A stretch of DNA of 64,000 nucleotides, from contig CANMBE010000014.1 in NCBI GenBank assembly GCA_947495975.1, positions 1-64,000 of the forward strand. Direction: 5' to 3'. Shown here piece by piece: positions 50,932-61,060 of this stretch. Origin of the DNA: Ignavibacteria bacterium (GTDB lineage: Bacteria > Bacteroidota > Ignavibacteria > Kapaibacteriales > Kapaibacteriaceae). Made by a program: the position numbers and the translations under genes. Within the stretch, counting starts at the first letter, position 1. Each line of letters begins with the position of its first letter. The notes beneath the pieces were generated by a model. It saw nothing but the letters and a program-made list of their open reading frames with translations, searched no databases and had not been told where the DNA came from.

Positions 50932-51926
50932 GACACCTCCGCTACGCGCCAACTGATGGTACGTCCAGCCCACATAGGCACAACGCTTCCATACGACATC
51001 GGAATAGTCATTTGTTCTTTAACGAGATGCACTGTTGTTGTAGGGGGCTCAACACCATAGAGTCGGCGAGCGTTGTCGCTCACGAATGCCTGTAATTTCT
51101 CAAGAGCATTATGTTTGTCAAACAGCTCAACAAGGAGTGGCAAAATAATCGGTGCGGTAAATATTCCTGCTGCACATCCAGAGGATTCTTTTCTGTCAAC
51201 CGGATGTGGCGCACTATCGCTGCCCATCATTAATCGTGGATGCGTCAACAGCGCAGCAGCGAGAAGTGCGGCTCTGTCTTCTGGACGTTTTGCAACTGGC
51301 TTGCAAAACACGTGTGGGTTCATCAAGCCTCCTACCACATCATCAAGAGTAAGAAGCAAGTGGTGGGGAGTTACGGTAGCGCGCAAGTTCTCAAACTCAT
51401 CAAGGAGAGAAACGGCTGCTTCCGTTGTGATGTGCTCCATGGTAATCCGAAGGCGCGGAAATCGTGTGGCAAGGTTTCGGTAGACGTCACAAAATTCGTG
51501 CTCGCGGTCCATCACAAATCCATGTGTTTCGCCATGAACCAATAGCGGTATATCGAGCTCCTGCATCATTTCATACACATGTTCCATAGCCATGATCTGG
51601 CTTACACCACTTTCGCTATTCGTTGTTGCACCGGCGGGGTAAAGTTTTATCCCAATGATAAATGGCTTAGCCGCAACCAGTTCCTCGTGCGTGTAGTCGC
51701 GGAAGAAGAGCGTCATGTACGGATCAAACCGGTGATCTCCGGCGGCGCGCTTTACTTCTGTGGTGTAACACAACAAGCGCTCCAATGAGTTGATTGGAGG
51801 AATAAGATTGGGCATAATCACAGCGCCTGCAAAATGCTGTGCAGAGAGTGGCGCAACAACATCTAGCATCTCATCCTGACGCAAATGAAGATGCATATCG
51901 AGCGGCGAACGGAGAAGCAATTCCAT
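50928..51926 (-). CDS. pyrC: Dihydroorotase (PyrC type)
   Basis: [73 protein letters not shown]. Confidence 0.93.
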   Translation of the reverse strand: MELLLRSPLDMHLHLRQDEMLDVVAPLSAQHFAGAVIMPNLIPPINSLERLLCYTTEVKRAAGDHRFDPYMTLFFRDYTHEELVAAKPFIIGIKLYPAGATTNSESGVSQIMAMEHVYEMMQELDIPLLVHGETHGFVMDREHEFCDVYRNLATRFPRLRITMEHITTEAAVSLLDEFENLRATVTPHHLLLTLDDVVGGLMNPHVFCKPVAKRPEDRAALLAAALLTHPRLMMGSDSAPHPVDRKESSGCAAGIFTAPIILPLLVELFDKHNALEKLQAFVSDNARRLYGVEPPTTTVHLVKEQMTIPMSYGSVVPMWAGRTISWRVAEVS

Positions 51927-51928
51927 AA

Positions 51929-52381
51929 TTACGATGGATACACGGGAACATCATCTATCATATCCACGGTGCCATCGGCATCAACGTGGGCGCAATAGGC
52001 AACGCGTCCGTTTGTGAGAAGAACGTATGGAGCTTTGAGAGTGATGTTGTACCATGCTGATTGACGCAGAGCGTCTTTCGTGATTGGCACATCAGCCCCC
52101 TTACACTCAACAAGGAGAAATGGCCGCAAATCTTTATCATGCCATAAGAGGTCAAACCGCAATCCACTTCTGTCAAGCACTTTTTCAACACTACACCTAC
52201 CCATTGGAAAGCCTTTTACGACTAGCCAATTGAGACAATGTTGACGCACCCATTCTTCGGGTGTGAGCGCCACGTGCAACTTTCGTACGGGATCAAAAAT
52301 ACGGAGTGAGCCATCGTCGCTAGAGATTCGCATCTCAAACGTTGGAAAGATGAGCGTGGGTAGTGAAACCAGATCTGACAT
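51929..52381 (-). CDS. Type I restriction HsdR N-terminal-like nuclease-fold protein (standalone)
   Basis: [68 protein letters not shown] (PD-(D/E)XK-like ECK motif). Confidence 0.75.
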   Translation of the reverse strand: MSDLVSLPTLIFPTFEMRISSDDGSLRIFDPVRKLHVALTPEEWVRQHCLNWLVVKGFPMGRCSVEKVLDRSGLRFDLLWHDKDLRPFLLVECKGADVPITKDALRQSAWYNITLKAPYVLLTNGRVAYCAHVDADGTVDMIDDVPVYPS

Positions 52382-52383
52382 TG

Positions 52384-52656
52384 TTAGGATCTACCAGTAG
52401 CAATCATGTCTTGAATCTTTTTCGTGAGCATAAATCCGATAAAGAAAATGGCAACACCGTTTGCCCAAAGGATGCTGATATCGGAGCGAGCAAAACCATA
52501 TGCAAGCCATAAGATACTTCCTGTGATCATCAGGCCAAGCATTCCAATACTCAATTGATCAACAGCTCCTGTACGCCACACCTTGATTGCCTGAGGAGCA
52601 AGAGCAAAGGTTGAAAAGCAGCCAGCAATAAGTCCAAGAATGGTAACGGAGTCCAT
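52384..52656 (-). CDS. SemiSWEET/PQ-loop family small transporter
   Basis: 90 aa, LGLIAGCFSTFALAPQAIKVWRTGAVDQLSIGMLGLMITGSILWLAYGF. Confidence 0.85.
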   Translation of the reverse strand: MDSVTILGLIAGCFSTFALAPQAIKVWRTGAVDQLSIGMLGLMITGSILWLAYGFARSDISILWANGVAIFFIGFMLTKKIQDMIATGRS

Positions 52657-52667
52657 GCGTTTGTTGG

Positions 52668-53438
52668 CTACTTTTTTCGTGAGCGGTAATGAGACATGAT
52701 AGCATCAGGATAGTTCGATACAACTCCCTGCACGCCCATCTTCAAAGCATATTCCAGTTCAACAATTGAGTTAACTGTGTATACACCGATTGGGATGTGA
52801 TGTGACTTGCAATCTTCAACACGTTCGCGCGAGAGTTCTTCGAGCGAGCAGCCGTAAGCGTCGGCATGACAGGTGCGGACCACGTCATGTGGTAACCGCT
52901 CATCATAGGGGACATTTAATGCTATTGTGCTCAGGTGGGGATCAATCGATTTGATAAACAACAACGCGTGGTGATCAAAAGAGGCAAATACTACATAGTC
53001 TCTCATCTGACAGTCAACTACAGTTTGTACTATCGCATAGATGATTCTGGCAGATTCTTCACTCGCAATAAGGGGCTTCATCTCTATGTTTACATATGCG
53101 CGTCCGCGAACAAGCTGGAGCGCTTCTGCGAGCAATGGAATGTGTTCGTCCTTGAACTGTGAACTAAACCACGAGCCTGCATCAAGTGCCTGCACGTCAT
53201 CCAAGGTGCACTGACGAATGAAGCCATGGCCATTCGTTGTGCGATCGAGTTGCTCATCATGAAACACAACAAGCGCACCATCACTTGTTGTCTGCACGTC
53301 TAGCTCTATCATCATGGCGCCGCTGTCAAGAGCTGCTTGGAGAGCCGAGATAGTATTCTCAGGTGCTACGCCTGATGCACCGCGATGTGCACAGACGATA
53401 AATGGAGTGCACCGAGCGTATTCAACTAATGTCTTCAA
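52668..53438 (-). CDS. Glycerophosphodiester phosphodiesterase
   Basis: IVCAHRGASGVAPENTISALQAALDSGAMMIELDVQTTSDGALVVFHDEQLDRTTNG. Confidence 0.93.
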   Translation of the reverse strand: MKTLVEYARCTPFIVCAHRGASGVAPENTISALQAALDSGAMMIELDVQTTSDGALVVFHDEQLDRTTNGHGFIRQCTLDDVQALDAGSWFSSQFKDEHIPLLAEALQLVRGRAYVNIEMKPLIASEESARIIYAIVQTVVDCQMRDYVVFASFDHHALLFIKSIDPHLSTIALNVPYDERLPHDVVRTCHADAYGCSLEELSRERVEDCKSHHIPIGVYTVNSIVELEYALKMGVQGVVSNYPDAIMSHYRSRKK

Positions 53439-54358
53439 CGAAACTTCCCTTCTGTTGGACCACGATACCCCCGGGCTACATCGCTGAACAACATACGCCG
53501 TTTGCCGGGTAACTGCATTTCGTCAATCGATAACATACCATCGAGGCATGCAACCGTCAATAATCCATTCTTCATAGACCATGTTCCTGGAGCCCCTTGC
53601 CCATCACACCAAGAGGCACGATAAATCTTGAGAACATCGTCATTCCAATGTGTCCACGCGCACGGTGCAGGAGAAAGTCCATGAATGAAATTACGCACTG
53701 TGTTTCTATCTTTTGTCCAGTCAATAACGCTTGTTTCTCTAAACACCTTGGGTGCTGGTGAAGCCAAACCATCTACTTGCGAGCGAGGGATAATGCTCCC
53801 ACTCAGTAGTCCACGACATGTATCAACGGCGCATTCTGCAGCAAGGGGCATCAGCTGGGCGTAGAGTTCGCCCGCCGTAGTGCCATCAGAAATGCTACAT
53901 GTGCGTTGTAGCAGAATAGTGCCTGTATCTACAACATCGTTGAGAAGGAATGATGTAACGCCAGTTTCGTGCTCACCATTGATGATTGCGTGATTGATTG
54001 GCGCAGCGCCTCTGAACGTAGGAAGGAGCGAAGCGTGCACGTTGAACGATCCGCAACGTGCAAGGCTGTAGATGGCGCGGGGGAGAATGCGAAATGCGAT
54101 AACACAGATCACATCAGGTGTGCGATCTGTGATTTCATGCACGAACGCAGGATCTTTGAGCGACGAGGGCTGAAGAATGTCGGTTATGCCAAGATCGAGC
54201 GCTGCTTGTGTAACGTTGGAAGGAGATACGCTCAGTCCTCTGCCACGGGGCTTATCAGGCGCACTAACCACGGTAGTAACACCAAACGCTGCATGCAACG
54301 CTTGCAATGAAGACACAGCAAACTCAGGCGTTCCCATGAAGATGATGTTTGCCATCAA
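53435..54358 (-). CDS. fmt: Methionyl-tRNA formyltransferase
   Basis: IIFMGTPEFAVSSLQAL; SAPDKPRGRG; NVHASLLPTFRGAAPINHAIINGEHETGVTSFLL. Confidence 0.95.
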   Translation of the reverse strand: MMANIIFMGTPEFAVSSLQALHAAFGVTTVVSAPDKPRGRGLSVSPSNVTQAALDLGITDILQPSSLKDPAFVHEITDRTPDVICVIAFRILPRAIYSLARCGSFNVHASLLPTFRGAAPINHAIINGEHETGVTSFLLNDVVDTGTILLQRTCSISDGTTAGELYAQLMPLAAECAVDTCRGLLSGSIIPRSQVDGLASPAPKVFRETSVIDWTKDRNTVRNFIHGLSPAPCAWTHWNDDVLKIYRASWCDGQGAPGTWSMKNGLLTVACLDGMLSIDEMQLPGKRRMLFSDVARGYRGPTEGKFR

Positions 54359-54930
54359 CCGTGCATCGTTGGTTTGTTGGGGAGCCCCTTTACAATTTCT
54401 GCTTCGATAAGACTAAGCTCTTGTAGGCGTTCTTTAACATGATCAAAGGGGTAATACTCACGAGCGATATCGGTGTAGAGTCTGTAATGTCCAGCTTCGC
54501 TCTCGAATAACGAGCGATACAGAGCGCGCATATCCTCAGTTAACGCATGTTTTGCAAGAAGAGAAAATCTCTCGCATGAACGTGCTTCAATGAACGCGCC
54601 AGTAATGAGGAAGTCCAACATCCTTTTAGGTTCATTGCCGCTGACGTGTTCGTGCAACATCTTTGCATAATCACATCCCGGATCGCGTGTTAGCGTGAGT
54701 CCGCGCTTTTCCAATTCAGTAATAACAAGAGAGAAATGTTCAATCTCTTCAGCAGCAAGTCCGATCAGATCTTTCACAAGGCGCGTGCGACTTGGATAGC
54801 GATTGATCATTGTTAACGCAAAGAATGCAGCTTTCTTTTCGCAATGTGCGTGATCAAGAAGAATGAGATCCGGATTTGCCGTGGCAACGGGTATCCACTC
54901 TGGATTGGTAGGGCAGGCGAGACATAACAT
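54355..54930 (-). CDS. miaE: tRNA-(ms2io6A)-hydroxylase
   Basis: ILLDHAHCEKKAAFFALTMINRYPSRTRLVKDLIGLAAEEIEHFSLV; GAFIEARSCERFSLLA; ESEAGHYRLYTDIAREY. Confidence 0.9.
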   Translation of the reverse strand: MLCLACPTNPEWIPVATANPDLILLDHAHCEKKAAFFALTMINRYPSRTRLVKDLIGLAAEEIEHFSLVITELEKRGLTLTRDPGCDYAKMLHEHVSGNEPKRMLDFLITGAFIEARSCERFSLLAKHALTEDMRALYRSLFESEAGHYRLYTDIAREYYPFDHVKERLQELSLIEAEIVKGLPNKPTMHG

Positions 54931-54939
54931 CTTGCTAAG

Positions 54940-56211
54940 TTACGGGGCTAATAACTGAATGGCACGCTCTATCAGTCCGGCAAAGATGACGAGCTCAACG
55001 GCAGCGTCTGTCCGCATCCAAGAAGCGGAGATCGCATACCATTCTCCATTCTTGTGTCGCAGGAGATAGGTCATATTCAGGACACCGGATTCACTACCAC
55101 CCTTATATCCAACGTATGACCAGACTTTCCGGTTGATATCGAGGCCTGGGTTGATGCCCAATACACCACGGAGGTGCTCCGCTTTCTGATCCTGAGACTC
55201 TATTCGTAGCCAATCCATTGCCCGTACAAGATCGGGAGTGCGTGCAAACCACTCAACCTTATCCGGAAGGACGGGTGAGTCAATAAAATGTACGTCGTTC
55301 GATGAAGCCGTTGCTAGTGTATTCAAGAGTACCATTCTATCGCGGGCGTTGAGAGAAGCATACGTGGTGGCCTTACTTCCATTGTCGGAAAACTTCAGAA
55401 TGAAAAGTTGCCGGGTCGATAAAAACGGATCATTCAGTTCCGGTTTTGAATGTCCCATTTGCCGTTGAATGTTTTGTACCGCACGCTCACCAAGATAGTT
55501 GAGCAATACATCCGTGGCCGTGTTATCGCTTATTGAAATCATCTGCGATGCTAACGTATGGAGTGTTACTGGCGCTCCATGAGGCCACGTCTGAAGAATA
55601 CCTGATGGAAAAGAGAATCGTGTAGAGTCTAGCACAATAACTTCATCCCATCGGTGCTCTCCATGCTTTATCGATCTTACTAACTCGCCAAGCACGAAGA
55701 GTTTAAAACTCGATCCGATGGGCAGATACGAGGATGTATCTGAAGAAGCAAGCACTGCACCTGTTGTGAGATTCTTTGCAAAAATGGATGTTGATCCTGG
55801 TAGTACGTTAAGATCTCTAAGTACTTCTGTGAGATTTGCGGAAGCCTTGATGGGTGGCTTGAAGAACAAGCCTTCGATGCGGTGAGGGGGCAGCGTGGTA
55901 ACCGCAATAGAGATTGGGATTGTATAACCGTTGATCGTTAGCGCTTCTGCCTTTGCTCTGAATTGAGATTGTGGCTCAACAATTCGCGCTGATGTACACC
56001 CACCAGATTCCTTTGTAATCTGCTGAACAAGCACAGTGAGCTGCATCGGTGGTACTTGCCTCAAGAAATCAGAGGTAAATACAGTATCGAACTGCATCGA
56101 TTGCCCACTGAGAATAGAACAGATGTCGGCAAGCCGACGCTCTAGGGGAGCTTGGGCACTAACTGACTCAAAGGATGCAGCTGCAATGAAGAAGAATAGG
56201 ATAATGCGCAT
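54940..56211 (-). CDS. Exported serine hydrolase (class A beta-lactamase-like)
   Basis: SYLPIGSSFKLFVLGELV (SxxK), SDNTATDVLLNYLGE (SDN), YKGGSESG (KxG). Start moved to MRIILFFFIAAASFESVSAQ. Confidence 0.8.
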   Translation of the reverse strand: MRIILFFFIAAASFESVSAQAPLERRLADICSILSGQSMQFDTVFTSDFLRQVPPMQLTVLVQQITKESGGCTSARIVEPQSQFRAKAEALTINGYTIPISIAVTTLPPHRIEGLFFKPPIKASANLTEVLRDLNVLPGSTSIFAKNLTTGAVLASSDTSSYLPIGSSFKLFVLGELVRSIKHGEHRWDEVIVLDSTRFSFPSGILQTWPHGAPVTLHTLASQMISISDNTATDVLLNYLGERAVQNIQRQMGHSKPELNDPFLSTRQLFILKFSDNGSKATTYASLNARDRMVLLNTLATASSNDVHFIDSPVLPDKVEWFARTPDLVRAMDWLRIESQDQKAEHLRGVLGINPGLDINRKVWSYVGYKGGSESGVLNMTYLLRHKNGEWYAISASWMRTDAAVELVIFAGLIERAIQLLAP

Positions 56212-56314
56212 AGCTCTCAAATTACGCGCTTCGTAGGTTCTGAAGAACTGACCGATGATTCCAATGACTCTGGACAATTTTTTGGTCTCAATCTACGTAG
56301 GCATGCTGAGTGCC

Positions 56315-57493
56315 CTATCTCACATGCTCTATCGGTACCATCACCGTAGACGAATTTGTTTTAATCACTGCAACATAATTGCCGGAGGGTTGATCGATGA
56401 GATCAATCTCTCGCTCTTGTACACCGCTTTCGCCTGACTCAGATGCCACGTCAAGTATCTTCAGCATGAGGCTATTGTGTATGGTGACGGTTACTCGGGA
56501 CACATCAGGAATTACATAACGTAGTGTATAGATTCCCTTAGTATCATTCGATGGAATCGCGCTTATGCGAGGAATCTTTGCGTCGCGTGTGGTAGACACA
56601 TCATTTTCGGTCTTCACACGAGGATAGAAATAGATAGGTGCTGCGTCTCCCCCTTCCTCACGCTCAGATGTAGTGTAAAACCCATCACCTTTTGCAGTGA
56701 AGCAGATTGCTTCGCCTTGCTCTTCAGGCATGTAGGTAACCTTTGTGCCTGCGCGCTTAAACAGCGCAGAGAGTGGCTCATTGCTCTTACGTGTCCAATG
56801 CCACACGTAGAGATAGTTCTTGAGCAAGATTTGAGAGCCGTCATGCGATACATCGCCCGCAGTAATGAGCGTCATTGGTAGCGTTGTGACAAACTGCAAC
56901 ACGCGAGTAGTACCTGTTTTATGCGGCGCTGCAGCGCGGTAGACGCGACCCTGCTTATCGCGCTTACTGATGATGTACATGTCTTGCGTAACGGGATCTA
57001 CAAGAAGCGCTTCAGCATCACGTGCACCGTCCGGATACGTAAACGTAAACGTTTCATATTGCAAAGGAATTGACGCGCGCTCTGTCTTCTTGCTCGTAAC
57101 GTCTGGCTCTGCAACGCGGTAGACAACAATGTTCGGTCGCTTCGCATTGTTGTCACCAATATCGCCCGCATACAGATACCAAATGCCCTTTTCAGGACCC
57201 GGACCATAGGCAAGATCTTCCCAGTCATGCGCTGTTGCCTGTGGCAATGTACATTTCTCAACAACTCCCTTTTTTGCCGACACTGCATAGAGCGTAGGCT
57301 CATCTCCAGAGTCATTATGCATCCAAATGATATCTGGATTTGTTGCAGACGCAATTATTCCTGATGCCTCTTGCAATACCTTCAGCGGAGTAACACCAAC
57401 CTTAAACGGTCCGCCATACCAGGCACTCTGTGCTAGTGCACACAATGATGCCGCACAGAATATTATGCAAAGTGTTAGGGGACGAATCATCAT
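56315..57493 (-). CDS. Exported beta-propeller-like protein with sorting-like C-terminus
   Basis: Signal peptide; LQEASGIIASATNPDIIWMHNDSGDEPTLYAVS; DWEDLAYGPGPEKGIWYLYAGDIGDNNAKRPNIVVYRV; C-terminal LMLKILDVASESGESGVQEREIDLIDQPSGNYVAVIKTNSS. Confidence 0.65.
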   Translation of the reverse strand: MMIRPLTLCIIFCAASLCALAQSAWYGGPFKVGVTPLKVLQEASGIIASATNPDIIWMHNDSGDEPTLYAVSAKKGVVEKCTLPQATAHDWEDLAYGPGPEKGIWYLYAGDIGDNNAKRPNIVVYRVAEPDVTSKKTERASIPLQYETFTFTYPDGARDAEALLVDPVTQDMYIISKRDKQGRVYRAAAPHKTGTTRVLQFVTTLPMTLITAGDVSHDGSQILLKNYLYVWHWTRKSNEPLSALFKRAGTKVTYMPEEQGEAICFTAKGDGFYTTSEREEGGDAAPIYFYPRVKTENDVSTTRDAKIPRISAIPSNDTKGIYTLRYVIPDVSRVTVTIHNSLMLKILDVASESGESGVQEREIDLIDQPSGNYVAVIKTNSSTVMVPIEHVR

Positions 57494-60042
57494 TATCCAA
57501 TAATGAAGTTCACAAGTTTGCCACGTACAACGATTGTCTTGCGAATCTGTTTCCCGTCGATATGTTTTTGTGCACCAGCATCTGCAAGTGCAAGCGCTAC
57601 CATCTGGTCCTCACTTGCATCGGCGGCTACTACAAACTTGCCACGGATCTTTGAGTTTACTTGAATGACGATTTCCATTTCACGAGAAGCAAGTTTTGAC
57701 TCATCAAATGCAGGAAATGCAGAGGTGTGCACAGAGCCTTGCTCGCCAAGCACCTGCCACAATTCTTCTGCAATATGTGGAGCGAATGGGGCTATACATT
57801 GCACAAATGCGATCATGGCAGTGCGGGGACGCACCGTCGCAGGCGTGAATTCGTTAACAAAAATCATGAACTGCGCTACCGATGTGTTGAAGCTTAAGTC
57901 CTCAATGTCTTCGTGGGTTTTCTTGATGGTTGCATGAAGAGCGCGGTCTTGCTCAGGCGTACCAGCCACGTCTTGGACTGCAGGAGAGAGAGTGCCTTCT
58001 TCCGTTACGATAAGACGCCACGCACGATTCAAGAATCTCGAAATGCCATCAATACCCTGCGTATTCCATGGCTTTGATGCTTCGAGTGGGCCCAAGAACA
58101 TCTCATACATGCGCAATGCGTCAGCACCATGTGACGCAACAACATCATCGGGGTTGAGTGTGTTGCCAAGCGACTTCGACATTTTTCTTCCATCCTCACC
58201 AAGGATGAGACCTTGATGAAACACGCGCTTAAAAGGCTCAGGCGTTGAAACATGCCCATGATCGTACAGTACCTTGTGCCAGAAGCGCGCATACAAGAGG
58301 TGGAGCACTGCATGCTCGCCTCCGCCAATGTAAAGGTCTACTCCATCAGGACCCATCCAATAGCGCTCTTTTGTTGGGTCAACAAAGGCCGAGTTATTTG
58401 TTGGATCTGCATAACGCAAGAAATACCAACACGAGCCAGCCCATTGAGGCATAGTGTTGGTTTCAAAGCGCGCAGTTTTTCCCGTTTTGTCATCAATAAA
58501 CTTCATCCACGATGGCAAAGTGGCAAGGGGCGATTCACCCGTTCCTGCTGGCTGAAAACTCTCAACATTTGGAAGGAGGAGAGGCAATTCATCATTGTCG
58601 AGCGCACGACGCGAGCCATCCTCAAAAAACATTATCGGCATTGGTTCGCCCCAATATCTCTGACGAGAGAACAGCCAGTCCCTCAATCTATATTGTACTC
58701 GCCCCTTACCTTGATGTGTTGATTCTAGCCACTGGATAACACGCTGAATTGCGGAGCCTGACTCCACGCCATTCAATGATAGCCCTGCGTTCTCAGAATG
58801 AACTCCTCTGCCGTATCCGCTATATGCGGCAGCGCTCACGTCAACGTGTGACCCATCTGCAGGTTCAACAACTTTTGAGATTGCTAAGCCAAAGGTTGCG
58901 GCAAACTCATGATCGCGCTCATCATGCCCAGGAACTGCCATGATGGCTCCAGTTCCATAATGTGCCAATACGTAATCAGCTATCCAAATTGGGATGTGTT
59001 CACCGCTCGCAGGGTTTGTAGCATAAGCGCCCGTGAAGACGCCGGTTTTCGTCTTTGCAAGTTCCGTACGCTCAAGATCACTCTTGAGCGATGCAGATTC
59101 GCGATATGAACGAATGGTTGCGCGTTGATCTTCCGTAAGAATAACTTCAACAATTGGATGCTCGGGTGCAAGAACCAGGTACGTAGCGCCAAAGATTGTA
59201 TCGGGCCGAGTGGTGAACACCATTACATGCTGGTTGCCCCCTACCACAGAAAAACGGATCTCCGCACCATCACTTCTACCAATCCAGTGACGCTGCATTT
59301 CCAACGTGGACGATGGCCAATTCAGTGTGGCGAGATCTGCGAGCAACCGGTCTGCGTATTCCGTAATGCGCAACATCCATTGCCGCATTGGTCTGCGCTC
59401 AACAGAATATCCTTTTTCCTTCCACTCTTCAACTTCCTCGTTCGCAAGCACAGTTCCGAGGGCTTCACACCAGTTAACAGGAATGTTGGCGATGTATGCA
59501 AGGCGATGATCATCTCGGTAGTCGTCACGCTCTCGCTCTGCTGTTATGTCCGACGGAATTGGAAGTGTATCAATGTGCCGTGCACGCTTCGCTTCTCTAT
59601 CATACCACGAGTTGTAGATCACCAAGAACATCCACTGCGTCCAGCGGTAATATTCGGGCGATGTGGTGTTAACGGAATGTGACCAATCGTAATCAAAACC
59701 AATTGCGTTTAGTTGACGAGTAAACGTTGCCACATTTCGCTCAGTGATAAGCGCTGGGTGAATATTCTCCTTCATCGCCTGACGCTCAGTAGGGAGACCA
59801 AATGCGTCAAAACCCATAGGATGCAGAACGTTGAAGCCCATCATGCGCTTAAACCGACTCACAATGTCAGTGGCGGTGTAACCTTCTGGGTGGCCGATGT
59901 GTAGACCTTGACCCGATGGATAGGGGAACATGTCGAGAACATAATATTTTGGCTTGGACACGTCTCCGGACACTGCATACGTCTTATCAGCAACCCATCG
60001 GGCTTGCCATTTCTTTTCGATGTCTGTAAAGGGGTAGTGCAT
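57493..60042 (-). CDS. leuS: Leucyl-tRNA synthetase
   Basis: YVLDMFPYPSGQGLHIGHPEGYTATDIVSRFKRM; GAIMAVPGHDERD; EDGRKMSKSLGNTLNPDDVV. Confidence 0.97.
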   Translation of the reverse strand: MHYPFTDIEKKWQARWVADKTYAVSGDVSKPKYYVLDMFPYPSGQGLHIGHPEGYTATDIVSRFKRMMGFNVLHPMGFDAFGLPTERQAMKENIHPALITERNVATFTRQLNAIGFDYDWSHSVNTTSPEYYRWTQWMFLVIYNSWYDREAKRARHIDTLPIPSDITAERERDDYRDDHRLAYIANIPVNWCEALGTVLANEEVEEWKEKGYSVERRPMRQWMLRITEYADRLLADLATLNWPSSTLEMQRHWIGRSDGAEIRFSVVGGNQHVMVFTTRPDTIFGATYLVLAPEHPIVEVILTEDQRATIRSYRESASLKSDLERTELAKTKTGVFTGAYATNPASGEHIPIWIADYVLAHYGTGAIMAVPGHDERDHEFAATFGLAISKVVEPADGSHVDVSAAAYSGYGRGVHSENAGLSLNGVESGSAIQRVIQWLESTHQGKGRVQYRLRDWLFSRQRYWGEPMPIMFFEDGSRRALDNDELPLLLPNVESFQPAGTGESPLATLPSWMKFIDDKTGKTARFETNTMPQWAGSCWYFLRYADPTNNSAFVDPTKERYWMGPDGVDLYIGGGEHAVLHLLYARFWHKVLYDHGHVSTPEPFKRVFHQGLILGEDGRKMSKSLGNTLNPDDVVASHGADALRMYEMFLGPLEASKPWNTQGIDGISRFLNRAWRLIVTEEGTLSPAVQDVAGTPEQDRALHATIKKTHEDIEDLSFNTSVAQFMIFVNEFTPATVRPRTAMIAFVQCIAPFAPHIAEELWQVLGEQGSVHTSAFPAFDESKLASREMEIVIQVNSKIRGKFVVAADASEDQMVALALADAGAQKHIDGKQIRKTIVVRGKLVNFIIG

Positions 60043-60082
60043 TTGCAAAGATAGTTAGCAAGAGCACGAGGTATCTTTGTAA

Positions 60083-61054
60083 ATGAACTACGTTTCCCTT
60101 GGCCGCACCGGCCTCAAGGTGTCTAAACTGTGCCTTGGCACGATGAACTTCGGCTATTGGATAGAAGAAGCTGAGTCTTTCCCCATTATGTCTCGTGCGT
60201 TAGAGCATGGCATCAATTTCTTTGACACAGCAAATGTGTATGGTTGGGATAAAGGTAAGGGGCGTACGGAAGAAGTAATAGGGAATTGGTTGGCGGAAGA
60301 TCCTTCGCGACGCGATAAAATCGTCCTTGCTACAAAATTTTATGGTCAGATGGGCGATGGTGTGAATGACCGCGGTTGTTCGGCGTATCACATTCGCAAG
60401 GCTTGTGAGGATTCGTTGCGTAGACTCAAAACAGATCATATCGATATTTATCAAATGCATCATATTGATCGAGCAACTCCGTGGGATGAAGTCTGGCAAG
60501 CAATGGAGCAACTCGTGCGCGAAGGCAAGATCCTTTACGTTGGATCATCAAACTTTGCAGCATGGAACATCGCGCAAGCAAATGAGCTTGCAAAGAACCG
60601 ACATTTCCTTGGCCTCGTAAGTGAGCAAAGCGTATACTCACTATACAATCGTCACATCGAACTAGAAGTAATCCCCGCATCAAAAGAATACGGTATGGCA
60701 ATGATTCCGTGGAGTCCTTTGGCAGGGGGCTTATTGTGCGGCATATTTTCTGCAACAGAAACCGTGCGTAGAAAGCGACCTCAACTTTTGGCTGCTGCAG
60801 AAAAGAAACGTCCACACATCGAAGCCTACGAGGCACTCTGCAGGGACATCGGAATAGACTATGCCGATGTGGCCCTTGCATGGATCTTACAACGCGATGG
60901 AGTAACAACGCCAATCATTGGACCGCGAACCGTTGAACAACTCGATGCCAACGTGCGCACGCTAGATGTAACGCTCAGCGAAGAAACGCTAACAAAGCTT
61001 GATGAAATCTGGCCAGGCCCTGGTGGGCAGGCTCCCGAGGCATACGCCTGGTAG
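60083..61054 (+). CDS. Aldo/keto reductase
   Basis: VSLGRTGLKVSKLCLGTMNFGYW; NFFDTANVYGWDKGKGRTEEVIGNWL; DHIDIYQMHHIDRATPWDEVWQAMEQLVREGKILYVGSSNF. Confidence 0.93.
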   Translation: MNYVSLGRTGLKVSKLCLGTMNFGYWIEEAESFPIMSRALEHGINFFDTANVYGWDKGKGRTEEVIGNWLAEDPSRRDKIVLATKFYGQMGDGVNDRGCSAYHIRKACEDSLRRLKTDHIDIYQMHHIDRATPWDEVWQAMEQLVREGKILYVGSSNFAAWNIAQANELAKNRHFLGLVSEQSVYSLYNRHIELEVIPASKEYGMAMIPWSPLAGGLLCGIFSATETVRRKRPQLLAAAEKKRPHIEAYEALCRDIGIDYADVALAWILQRDGVTTPIIGPRTVEQLDANVRTLDVTLSEETLTKLDEIWPGPGGQAPEAYAW

Positions 61055-61060
61055 AAGATT

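Noticed and set aside
51929-52381. Defence island around the HsdR_N protein
   Set aside because: Neighbours are housekeeping genes (pyrC, SemiSWEET, glycerophosphodiesterase, fmt); no other defence gene is present.
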